From CAYGYG01 sp964354155 (GTDB taxonomy: Bacteria; Hydrothermota; Tepidihabitantia; SM23-42; CAYGYG01): a DNA stretch of 64,000 nucleotides. The position numbers and the translations under genes were made by a program. The notes under the pieces are model-generated. The model searched no databases. It was given only the letters and a program-made list of their open reading frames with translations, and was not told where the DNA came from. Below are positions 42,259 to 50,213 of this stretch, piece by piece. How positions within the stretch are numbered: position 1 is the stretch's first letter; each line of letters starts with the position of its first letter. Location of the stretch: positions 62,001 through 126,000 of the forward strand of contig CAYGYG010000002.1 in the NCBI GenBank assembly GCA_964354155.1, written 5' to 3'.

Positions 42259-43512
42259 TTACCGGACGATGATGATCCGGGCCGTGGTCTTCTCGGCACT
42301 AGCGTTGAGTTCAACGAAGTAGACACCAGCCGGCAGTTTTTGTCCAAAATCATCGCGTAGGTCCCAGGTGATAGAAGTGGAGAGTAGAGAGTAGCAAGTA
42401 GCAAGAGGGAAGGACTTAACCAATCGGCCGGAAGCATCAAAGATCTGCAATCTGGCTTGTGGCTTGTAGCTACTGGTCTCTTCGATTCTGTTGCATCCAT
42501 CGTCCGTCGTCCATCGCATCACGGTTTTATTCCGGCAAGGGTTCGGGGAGATGGTCAACCCCTGGCTGATCCGGCCGGCAACTTCTTCGACAATGCCGGT
42601 GCGCGTATTCTCGAAGTACCGAACATTGCCGTCGTAACCGCCGACCAAGAGGTCAAGATCACCATCGCCTTTCCAGTCAACGAAAGTCGGGCGCGATGCG
42701 CCGCTTGCAACCAGGATCGGAGTACCCGATCTAGTCTTCAGCGTGTCATAGGAGGCGAACACCGGTGCTGCGTTGGTGCCGACGTTCTTGTAGAAAACGA
42801 CGTAGCCGTTAGCCGAACCCACCACCAGATCTTTCTTGCCGTCGACATCCAGGTCGTAGACGACGCTATTGGCCTTGTACCAGTTGATCGGATTCCCGCC
42901 CGCATACAACAGCGAGTACGTGCCGAAAACTGGGGCTGAATTCGTGCCGGTATTCAGATAGAGCCTGATCGTACCGGTGAACTCGCCGATCACCAGGTCT
43001 TTGCAGGCATCTTCATTCCAATCCACGATGAACGGATAGCTATTCTGGTTCACCAGGATGTCAACGCCATTGGCCCTGACATGACCGGCATTGGTCAAGC
43101 CGCTTCCCGTCTCACGGAAGTAAGTTATGTAGCCTAAAGCATCGCCGGCAATAAGATCTCGTAGCCCATCCTCGTTCCAGTCGCGAACTGCGACCGTTGC
43201 TCCCTGACATCAGCCAACCGGCAACGATATGTCCGTGGCATCGGCCCGCAGGTACGCAAACCCGTTGAACAGCGGGTTGCCGTTAGTCCCGGTATTACGG
43301 TAGAAGCGAATCTTGCCCAGATCCAGTTGTCCGACAAGCAGGTCTTTCGCGCCATCGCCGTCCCAGTCGTAGACATGAGGCGCCGAATACGATCCGACAT
43401 TGATTGGATTCGTATTATCGTTAATGAGAACGCCATTCTCAAAGACTGGAGTTTGAGCCTGAACCATGACCAGAGCCCAACTCAACATGAAAACAACAAA
43501 GAACTTATTCAT
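42259..43512 (-). CDS. FG-GAP/VCBS repeat exported protein with an in-frame UGA codon
   Basis: A single frame from ATG 43512 (AAAGGAGG five bases upstream) to 42259, 417 codons, broken only by TGA at 43212-43210 (codon 101). Before it: signal peptide NKFFVVFMLSWALVMVQA and the repeat DWDGDGAKDLLVGQ. After it: CQGATVAVRDWNEDGLRDLIAGDALGYI, further FG-GAP repeats (DLDVDGKKDLVVGSANG) and a sorting domain (SPNPCRNKTVMRW, LQIFDASGR, PAGVYFVEL). The protein sequence is continuous across the stop, so this is a recent nonsense mutation, a base error, or recoding. Linkers include GTAGCAAGTAGCAAG repeat words. Confidence 0.7.
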
Positions 43513-43603
43513 CACAACCTCCTTTGGTTGCGACCTTCAAATCGCGGTTGGAATCGCACTTGTGCCAGGGATGTTTCCCTTGAGCATTTCCGCATATTGA
43601 TGC

Positions 43604-43631
43604 ATTGTACAGCGACTTTGCCGTTTGTCAA
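43604..43631 (-). promoter_or_regulatory. Promoter of FG-GAP gene
   Basis: Minus strand TTGACA, 16-bp spacer, TACAAT, ~90 bases before the start codon. The promoter remains intact although the gene holds a stop. Confidence 0.75.
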
Positions 43632-43709
43632 GAGGAATTTCGGACGGCGGGATCAGGATATGAGAGGCGACTTGACCGTTCCACTTGGCAAGATCGGTTG
43701 ACGCTCCGC

Positions 43710-46478
43710 TTATTCCTTTAACGGTTGGGGCAGCAGAAACATTTCGGTGGGCGAGAGGACCCGGCGGCCCTCGATCTCGTCAATGAAACCCTCGGTTTCG
43801 CGGTGCAGCGCCGGGTACCCGGAGTCAAGGTACACTCTTACGAGCCGCGCGAGCCGATCCCTTAATTCCGTCGTTCGATGCGCGCCGGGTAACTGACGGT
43901 AGACGTCGCGGAGGGTTTTGAGCACAATGGTGCGGTGCGCGTCGGTATTGGCCGAGGCCAGGGCTTTCTCGAGCGGTGCGATGGTTGACCCCCCGATCAG
44001 GGCAAGCGAGGCGGAGGCCGCGGTCTTCACGATGAACGATGGATCATAGATTTGAGCCAGCAGTGTTGATATCCCGGCCGAATCGGCCAATTCACCTAGC
44101 GCAACAGCAACGCGAAGCCGCATCCGCTCTTTGAAGTGATGTGCGTACTTGATGATGTGGGGAATGGCTCTGGTCTCCTTTATCGTGCCGAGCGCGGTTA
44201 TGAGCAGACCGGCCAGTGTATCATTCGAGATCTTCGCCAGCATGCGAGTCAGCGTATCACCAGTACCGGCCGCCTTGAGACGACCCAGAAAATAGATGGA
44301 ATTCCTGATGACCGTATCTCTCTTGTCGTGTAGACCCTTGAACAGATAAACAGCCGCGCTATCTCGGAAGGCTTTGAAGAGGTCTTCGAAGGCTTCGTAA
44401 GCCAGACCGTCGTAGGTAGCGAACTCGCGTTCGTAGACGTATTTGACCGCCTTGACGCCGTATTGCTCCCTGAGCATGCGGCGGGCCGTCTTCACTTTGC
44501 CGATATCGGCTCGTACCTGCCAGAGTGATGCGTAGTGAAAGAGCTGCGCCATTTTCGCTGAGTCGGTCTTCATCGTGTCGAGTTCCGGGAAGACCGCGGT
44601 CGTATCTTCCCAGGTTTCGACCATCGGGGCCAGGGCCTCAAGATCCATGCCCAGCGCCACGGTACCCGATGTCCAGACGTGATTGTTGGCTCCCTTGTCT
44701 TTCTCAGCATAGCGGTCATCGCCCTGCAGGTCAACGAAGAGACCGATACCGCCGGTGCCGCGCGCCCAGTTGGCGCCGCCCTCGCTCAGATCCTGGCGCG
44801 ACGTGTAGTCATCGTTGCCGCGGGAATCGATGAAGATGCCGACCGAATTGGTCAGGCCGATGCCCTGTCCGCCGCTGGCGTAGTAGACGTCGTCGCCATC
44901 CTTGTCCCAGAGCCAACCGACCGCGAGATCATGACCTTCGCCCTGGGCCGGGCCGAATCTCGAGAAGTAGTGGTCGTCGCCCTCAAGGTCGAAAAGGCCG
45001 CCCACCGACAGGTGGATGCCGGCGCCCTGCGAGTACTGGGCGGCGGAGTAGAGGTCATTGCCTTGTTCGTCGAGCAGGATGCCCAGGGCATACCAGTATG
45101 ATGTTGCCTGGGCGTATACTTCGCCGATATACTTGTCATTGCCCGCTCGGTCGCAGAGAAATCCAATGCCGCCGGACGCGACATCACGCCAGCCGAAGCC
45201 AAAACCCTGGGCGAATGAACGGTACTGATCAGGGTCAAGGGGCAGGTGAAGGTACTGCCCGCCGGCGTAGTATACGTCATCGCCTTCGTCGTCAACCAGC
45301 AGTCCGTAACCCCATGGACCGCCCAAGCCCTGGGTCCAATTGTAGGAATGGTAGATATCGTCGCCGCTGCGGTCAACAAGGATACCGGAGCCGAAGTTGC
45401 CGGCGGCCTGGGTGAAATAACCGTCCTGATACGAGTCACGGCCTTGCTCGTCGATGAGCATGCCGAACCCGAAAAGACCGGCGCCATGGGCAATGTGGAA
45501 TGCGTTGTAGATGTCATCACCTTGAAGATCCCATAGGACGGCTGCGCCGAAGAGTGCTGCGCCCTGGTTGACGAGCTTATCATGGTTGCGATAGACGTCA
45601 TCGCCGGCCAGGTCAATGACAAAGCTCACCGGATGGCTGAAGCGGCCGACCGCGCCGGCAGCCCGGCTTTCGTAGATATCGTTGCCCCCAAGATCGATGA
45701 TGGCGGCGAAGTCGCCTGAGTATACGTTGTGCCCGGGACCGCCGATGACGACTTTGCCGTGGCCAGCCAGTTCGATCGTACCATAAACCTCACCGACGAC
45801 GCCGTCGACCTGAGGCGCGGCCGGGAATGTTGGCCGCGAGAGGCCTTTGATCAAGGGGAGCGCTTGCTGCAAACCGGCGGCAAGTGTTGCGCCGGCCTGG
45901 TGGATCTCAAAAATGTCGATTTTCCTCGAGAGCCTGAGGACCGAGGTCATTTTCAGCGAGTCGCCGCGGCCGACGCCCATCCCGAACTCCTTTTGGAGTG
46001 CGCCGGCATAGCCGTGGACCAGCGAATCCCCCTCGTCCGACCACAGACTTGGTGCGGTGTAGATAAGACTTTCCTGCTCGGCCGGGGAGAGGCCTTTGAA
46101 TGCCCGGTCAAGATGAACTTGGGTCAAGGTGAATATCTCCTTGATGATCGCGGTGAAATCCCGGGCGGTGTATCGATCTGGCCGGGCGTATCTTCCCCAG
46201 ATCTCGTTGCACGTGAAGGCCGGATAGTCGGCGGCCTGCGTCAACCTATGAACCGTGCGACCGGATTGAAGAACGTAGTCCGGCACCGCGAGCGGATGAT
46301 CCATGAGGTTGCTTACGACCTTAAGCCGAAAGCTATCGAAGAGCCACTGCTTGTCATATTCAAGGTCACGGACCGTGAGGTTCATCAGACTGAGCCCTTC
46401 CCGGACATGCTCGTATTCAACCTGCCACGAGCTATCCGGCTGGCCGGTAACGGTAAGTAATAGTAACAGGATCGTCAT
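43710..46478 (-). CDS. Exported protein with twelve GDD-Y repeats and HEAT repeats
   Basis: 922 residues. AAAGGAGAAACC precedes the ATG; short signal peptide TILLLLLTVTGQ. Residues ~20-240 are helical without known motif. Residues ~245-595 hold twelve ~30-residue repeats with core hhhhDxxG[D/N/R]DxY (FVIDLAGDDVYRN, LLVDDEGDDVYYA, GLFDLEGDDHYFS), each followed by a Q/G-rich turn (QGAALFGAA, AQGEGHDLAVG). The paired aspartates suggest metal binding on a parallel beta-helix or propeller (inference). Residues ~690-870 are HEAT repeats (AIPHIIKYAHHFKERMRLRVAVALGELA). No sorting domain. I cannot assign a family to the repeats. Confidence 0.75.
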   Translation of the reverse strand: MTILLLLLTVTGQPDSSWQVEYEHVREGLSLMNLTVRDLEYDKQWLFDSFRLKVVSNLMDHPLAVPDYVLQSGRTVHRLTQAADYPAFTCNEIWGRYARPDRYTARDFTAIIKEIFTLTQVHLDRAFKGLSPAEQESLIYTAPSLWSDEGDSLVHGYAGALQKEFGMGVGRGDSLKMTSVLRLSRKIDIFEIHQAGATLAAGLQQALPLIKGLSRPTFPAAPQVDGVVGEVYGTIELAGHGKVVIGGPGHNVYSGDFAAIIDLGGNDIYESRAAGAVGRFSHPVSFVIDLAGDDVYRNHDKLVNQGAALFGAAVLWDLQGDDIYNAFHIAHGAGLFGFGMLIDEQGRDSYQDGYFTQAAGNFGSGILVDRSGDDIYHSYNWTQGLGGPWGYGLLVDDEGDDVYYAGGQYLHLPLDPDQYRSFAQGFGFGWRDVASGGIGFLCDRAGNDKYIGEVYAQATSYWYALGILLDEQGNDLYSAAQYSQGAGIHLSVGGLFDLEGDDHYFSRFGPAQGEGHDLAVGWLWDKDGDDVYYASGGQGIGLTNSVGIFIDSRGNDDYTSRQDLSEGGANWARGTGGIGLFVDLQGDDRYAEKDKGANNHVWTSGTVALGMDLEALAPMVETWEDTTAVFPELDTMKTDSAKMAQLFHYASLWQVRADIGKVKTARRMLREQYGVKAVKYVYEREFATYDGLAYEAFEDLFKAFRDSAAVYLFKGLHDKRDTVIRNSIYFLGRLKAAGTGDTLTRMLAKISNDTLAGLLITALGTIKETRAIPHIIKYAHHFKERMRLRVAVALGELADSAGISTLLAQIYDPSFIVKTAASASLALIGGSTIAPLEKALASANTDAHRTIVLKTLRDVYRQLPGAHRTTELRDRLARLVRVYLDSGYPALHRETEGFIDEIEGRRVLSPTEMFLLPQPLKE

Positions 46479-46539
46479 GGTTTCTCCTTTGTTTGTTGGC
46501 GGGACGATACCGGCCGTACTGTGTCGGCCGGCGCGGCGA

Positions 46540-46567
46540 ATTATACCGGAAAGCGCCGCGCCGTCAA
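46540..46567 (-). promoter_or_regulatory. Promoter of GDD-Y repeat gene
   Basis: Minus strand TTGACG, 16-bp spacer, TATAAT. A ~55-base leader carries AAAGGAGA. Confidence 0.75.
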
Positions 46568-46622
46568 GCCAGCAATAGAGTCACGGTCTCTTGGAACGGG
46601 ACTTGTCATTCAACATTCGACA

Positions 46623-46650
46623 TTGACCGATCACGCTTATTGGGTAGAAT
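46623..46650 (+). promoter_or_regulatory. Promoter upstream of CrtI-like gene
   Basis: TTGACC, 16-bp spacer, TAGAAT. The predicted message begins near 46657. Confidence 0.65.
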
Positions 46651-46655
46651 AGCCC

Positions 46656-46703
46656 ATGGCAAGAGCCCGAGGATTCCGTCACGTATTAAGTCAATACCGA
46701 TGA
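46656..46703 (+). other. Possible leaderless 15-codon upstream frame
   Basis: ATG 46656 lies five bases after the -10 box and opens a 15-codon frame (MARARGFRHVLSQYR) ended by TGA, 29 bases before the oxidoreductase start. It could be a leader peptide or chance. Confidence 0.25.
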
Positions 46704-46731
46704 GCCGAAGACAGGCTCGGTGAGATGCTGC

Positions 46732-48228
46732 ATGCCGGGATTCGACCCTAAGTACAAGAAGATAGCTATCATTGGTGCGGGGATGGGTGGGCTGGTGGCC
46801 GGCAACTTGCTGGCCCGGCGGGGTCACCGGGTGACGATGTTTGAATCACATGGCTCGCCCGGCGGGTACACCGCGGGCTTCTGGAGGAAGGGATACTATT
46901 TTGAAAGCGGCACGTTATCCTTCGAATCGTCGGATGTGGTTTTCAAAGTCATGAAGGAACTGGATGTGTTCGACCGGGTCAAATTCGTCCGGCAGGTGAC
47001 GCAATTGAAGTCAAAGGAAATGGACGGGGTCTGCAAGAGCTACGATGATCTGAAGAGCCTCTTCCGTGCGTCTTACCCGAGCGAGCGGACGAAGCTCGAT
47101 AAGTATTTCGGCGCGGTCGACAAGATGTGCCGCGCGATGACGGCCGTGATGAGCCCGGCGGGATTCGGTGATTACCTATTGTATCCGGTTCACGTTGTCA
47201 ATGGCATACGTCTCTACAAGAAGTACGAGAAGGTGACGATCACCGATTTCACTGCCCGGTACTTTGCCCCGGGCTCGTCGTTATACGGTTTCTTCAAGAG
47301 CCTGGGTTATCCGGACATGTCGGCGGCGATAGTCGGTCCCGCCTACCTATCATTCTTTGACGACTACTGGACCGTGGCGGGTGGGATGCAGTCGTGGGCC
47401 GACGCCCTGGCGGACAATTTCCGCCGGCTGGGTGGTGACCTGCAGTTGAATGTGCCGGTCACCAAGATCCTGACCAAGCACGGTCGGGCGGTCGGCGTCG
47501 TCGCGAAGGACGTCGCCCATGACGCAGATTATGTCATTTCGGCGGCTGACTACAAGAAGACCATGCTGTGTTTGCTTGACGACCAATCCCTGCTGCCGGA
47601 GTCATTGCGGAAGAAGACGAATGAAGCAGCCGTCTCGGAGGGTGTATTCACGGTGTACCTTGGACTCAAATTGCCGAATGACCAGTTGCGGAAGTACCTC
47701 AAAGTCCCCCACGCCAGCTACTACGATGAGCAGCCGGGTGTGAACATCCGTGATGTCGATGACGAGAAGTATTTCGAGAAGACTTCGGTTCTGCTCTATT
47801 CGCCCTCACTGCTGAACCCTGAGCTGGCGCCGGAAGGCAGGTCCTCACTCATGATCCAGACCGCATCGCCCTACCGCTGGATGGGGAATTGGGGCGGCGG
47901 TGACAAGGCTAAGTACCGGCAACTGAAAGCGAGCGTAGAAAAGACATTGATCGCAAAAGCCGCGGCCGCGGTACCGGGCCTGGCCGACAATATTGAGTTC
48001 GAAGACGCGGCCACTCCCCTGACCTATGAGCGCTACACCGGCAACACGGATGGCGCCACGTCGGCCTGGAGCTGGAATCCAAAGAACAGGTTCTACCGCA
48101 ACATCATGAGCATCAGCATTCGAACCCCGGTTACGAACCTCCTGATCGGCTCAAGTTGGTCATGCCAGATCGGCGGCATTCCGAGCGCGATCAACGCGGC
48201 CCGTGCCTGCGCCCGGGTAATAGGGTAG
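46732..48228 (+). CDS. FAD-dependent phytoene desaturase/isomerase-like oxidoreductase
   Basis: 498 residues from ATG 46732 (GGTGAG seven bases before); a GTG four codons earlier is possible. N-terminal Rossmann FAD motif KIAIIGAGMGGLVAGNLLARRGHRVTMFESHGSPGGYTAGF is the CrtI/CrtISO type. The family signature toward the end is SWSCQIGGIPSAINAARACARVIG, which closes over the flavin. No other carotenoid gene (crtB, crtY, crtE) is in the window, so the substrate may be a retinoid-like or other polyprenoid. It begins a run of four co-directional genes with three lipoproteins. Confidence 0.8.
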   Translation: MPGFDPKYKKIAIIGAGMGGLVAGNLLARRGHRVTMFESHGSPGGYTAGFWRKGYYFESGTLSFESSDVVFKVMKELDVFDRVKFVRQVTQLKSKEMDGVCKSYDDLKSLFRASYPSERTKLDKYFGAVDKMCRAMTAVMSPAGFGDYLLYPVHVVNGIRLYKKYEKVTITDFTARYFAPGSSLYGFFKSLGYPDMSAAIVGPAYLSFFDDYWTVAGGMQSWADALADNFRRLGGDLQLNVPVTKILTKHGRAVGVVAKDVAHDADYVISAADYKKTMLCLLDDQSLLPESLRKKTNEAAVSEGVFTVYLGLKLPNDQLRKYLKVPHASYYDEQPGVNIRDVDDEKYFEKTSVLLYSPSLLNPELAPEGRSSLMIQTASPYRWMGNWGGGDKAKYRQLKASVEKTLIAKAAAAVPGLADNIEFEDAATPLTYERYTGNTDGATSAWSWNPKNRFYRNIMSISIRTPVTNLLIGSSWSCQIGGIPSAINAARACARVIG

Positions 48229-48232
48229 ACGT

Positions 48233-48883
48233 ATGGCGGAAGCAATGAACCGGCCAGGCGGGATTGTCGTTTTGCTCGCGGCGTTGTCTCTCGTGGTCAC
48301 AGCCTGTGAACGGGCCCGGCCAACCGGCCGGGCGGACGGGCCGATTGATATCTCCAAAGACCCGGTGGCGCAGCCGGTCGGCTATGACACCGCGGTGACC
48401 GTATCCATTCGGGACGGCGAATTCAAACTGACGCTCCTAGACCGCTATGAGATATCGGGCATCGTTGTCGCGCGCCAGACGTTCAGCTCAGGGTGGTCGG
48501 CCGTACTCGCGCCGGTGGACTTGTCCCTGGCCTGGGGTGAGATCACCACGCCGGAGAAGGCCAAGTATGTCAGGTACAAGCATAGCGGACGCTGGTACCA
48601 CTACTGGATTGCCGCGGACAGCCCGGTGAGCCAGATCGAAGTGATCGAGCATTCGTGCAACTGCCACATTATTCCCGTCAACCGCAACGTGATGCGGGCG
48701 GCCCGGGCGGTGAAGAAGAAGGCGGCTGTCAGGTTGTCCGGGTTTCTTGTCAATGTTGACGGGAAGTACCGGGGCGGTGACTACTGGTGGTACACGAGCC
48801 GGAGCCGCAGCGACACCGGGGATGCTTCGTGCGAGGTTTGCTATGTCACTTGTGTCCAGATTGACGACGTTTTGTACGAATAG
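48233..48883 (+). CDS. Lipoprotein of unknown function with C-terminal SRSDTG motif
   Basis: 216 residues, starting five bases after the previous stop; ATG 48245 is an alternative. Lipobox LSLVVTAC. The globular part has CNCHIIPVNRNVMRAARAVKKKAAVRLSGFLVNVDG and ends YWWYTSRSRSDTGDASCEVCYVTCVQI. I recall this SN.HIIP...SLSRxDTGxGxCE pattern from uncharacterised proteins of several phyla, without a named domain. Four cysteines cluster near residues 140-143 and 199-206. Probably periplasmic; the role is unknown. Confidence 0.65.
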   Translation: MAEAMNRPGGIVVLLAALSLVVTACERARPTGRADGPIDISKDPVAQPVGYDTAVTVSIRDGEFKLTLLDRYEISGIVVARQTFSSGWSAVLAPVDLSLAWGEITTPEKAKYVRYKHSGRWYHYWIAADSPVSQIEVIEHSCNCHIIPVNRNVMRAARAVKKKAAVRLSGFLVNVDGKYRGGDYWWYTSRSRSDTGDASCEVCYVTCVQIDDVLYE

Positions 48884-48924
48884 CTGACAAAGGCCAGATG
48901 TTTGGCCGGAGGTGATTCATAAGT

Positions 48925-49545
48925 ATGCCATCGCAGATCAGTAGGATACTGAGCACCAGCATCTTGTTGGTGGTCATCGTGGTGTTGTTGGATTCGGGAT
49001 GTACCGCCCGGGCGAAGACGGCATCGGACGATTTTACGTCTGTATCTCGGAGAGAGAAGGCCGGAACGCACAAGACAACGATGGGGGCGAGGGTGCTCGC
49101 CGCGGCACTGAAATACCGGGGCGTGCGGTTTCAAGTCAACGGCCGCTCCAAGAAAGGCGTGGATGCCGCGGGTCTTGTTTTCCTGTCTTACCGCGATGCA
49201 ACGGGGAAAGACTATAAGCAGCTGTCAACCTGGCCCCGCATCCTGATTGAGACCGAAGCTCTGGGCAAGCTGGTCGCAGGGCTGGAGGGTGTGATCAAGG
49301 GCATGATTGATTTCGGCAAGATCGCCGAGGGCGACATCATTTTCTTCCTGATTCCTTTTCGGGTCGGCTCAGACGCCGATCCTCTGGTCGTGATTAACAA
49401 GGTCGACTACTGGGCCTGGACCATCGGTATCAGCGCGGGTCAAGGCCGGTGCCTCTACGTCCATCAGGACGACCGAGTTCGCCTCGAATCGATTGATGCA
49501 TTGCTGGGCGAGAACGATGCGATATTCGTAACCCGCCTGGAATGA
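48925..49545 (+). CDS. NlpC/P60-like lipoprotein lacking catalytic residues
   Basis: 206 residues, lipobox LLDSGC. Residues ~55-200 align with NlpC/P60 peptidases: ALKYRGVRFQVNGRSKKGVDAAGLVFLSY corresponds to the A..xLGxPYxxGGxSxxGxDCSGLVxxxY motif, EGDIIFF to pGDLvFF, and WTIGISAGQGRCLYVH to HVGIYxGxGxFIHA. The catalytic cysteine is alanine (A81) and the catalytic histidine is threonine. It cannot be a cysteine peptidase and is more likely a cell-wall-binding or regulatory pseudoenzyme. Confidence 0.7.
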   Translation: MPSQISRILSTSILLVVIVVLLDSGCTARAKTASDDFTSVSRREKAGTHKTTMGARVLAAALKYRGVRFQVNGRSKKGVDAAGLVFLSYRDATGKDYKQLSTWPRILIETEALGKLVAGLEGVIKGMIDFGKIAEGDIIFFLIPFRVGSDADPLVVINKVDYWAWTIGISAGQGRCLYVHQDDRVRLESIDALLGENDAIFVTRLE

Positions 49546-49588
49546 TACGACCCGCGCTCCTTGTTCCGCGTCGGGACTGAGCGACGTC

Positions 49589-50167
49589 ATGCGACCGACA
49601 AGGTCGTGGCTGGGGATCACCGCAATCGGGTGGCTACTCTGCCTGAGCTGCGTGCCATCGGGCTACTTCCAGTTAGGGATGTACGCGAACCGCGAACGGC
49701 GATTCGATGACGCAATCCACTACTACACGCTTCACCTCCAGCAGAACCCCGGTGACGCCGAGGCCTATCGCAACCGGGCTCTGGCGTACTTGTACAAGGG
49801 CTTATTCGACTCGACCCTGGCCGACTGCGGCCGTGCTCTGGCGCTGCGGCCGAATTTGGGCGAGGCATTTCATCTCACTGGACTGGTCTCGTTCTTTCGC
49901 CGCGACTACGAGACGGCGATCGGTTACTTCAATCAGGCGACCGAACTGGAGCCTCGTCTCCATGATACGTACCTCACGCGGGGTCGTTGCTACATGGCGC
50001 TGAACCGATGCGAACTTGCCCTCAGCGATTTCAACAAGGCGCTGGTGCTAAGACCGCAAGATGCCGTTGTCCTTAATCTGCGGGCCGAGGTTTTGGAGAG
50101 GCTGGGCCGATTTCCGGAGGCGGCCCGGGATCGGGACGGGGCGAGCAAACTGCGTCGAAGAAAGTGA
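49589..50167 (+). CDS. TPR lipoprotein
   Basis: 192 residues. Lipobox LLCLSC near residue 20. Four to five TPR units: DDAIHYYTLHLQQNPGDAEAYRNRALAYL, STLADCGRALALRPNLGEAFHLTGLV, TAIGYFNQATELEPRLHDTYLTRGRCYM and ALSDFNKALVLRPQDAVVLNLRAEVL. Protein-protein interaction scaffold in the envelope. Last in the run after the NlpC/P60-like lipoprotein; the two may act together (inference). Confidence 0.75.
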   Translation: MRPTRSWLGITAIGWLLCLSCVPSGYFQLGMYANRERRFDDAIHYYTLHLQQNPGDAEAYRNRALAYLYKGLFDSTLADCGRALALRPNLGEAFHLTGLVSFFRRDYETAIGYFNQATELEPRLHDTYLTRGRCYMALNRCELALSDFNKALVLRPQDAVVLNLRAEVLERLGRFPEAARDRDGASKLRRRK

Positions 50168-50213
50168 GGCGGGTTGGGTTCAACACCGGGTGGGCGGTGT
50201 CAGGGCAAGAGCA

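Noticed and set aside
43180..43194. SECIS element for selenocysteine
   Set aside because: Only a 5-bp stem; no selenocysteine gene in the window and the protein is a structural propeller. Kept only as a remark in the in-frame UGA finding.
44679..45536. Plus-strand frames opposite the GDD-Y repeat gene
   Set aside because: They are shadows produced by the regular repeat on the other strand; composition is Ala/Val/Asp rich with repeated VNxxxxxG pieces, mirroring the real repeats.
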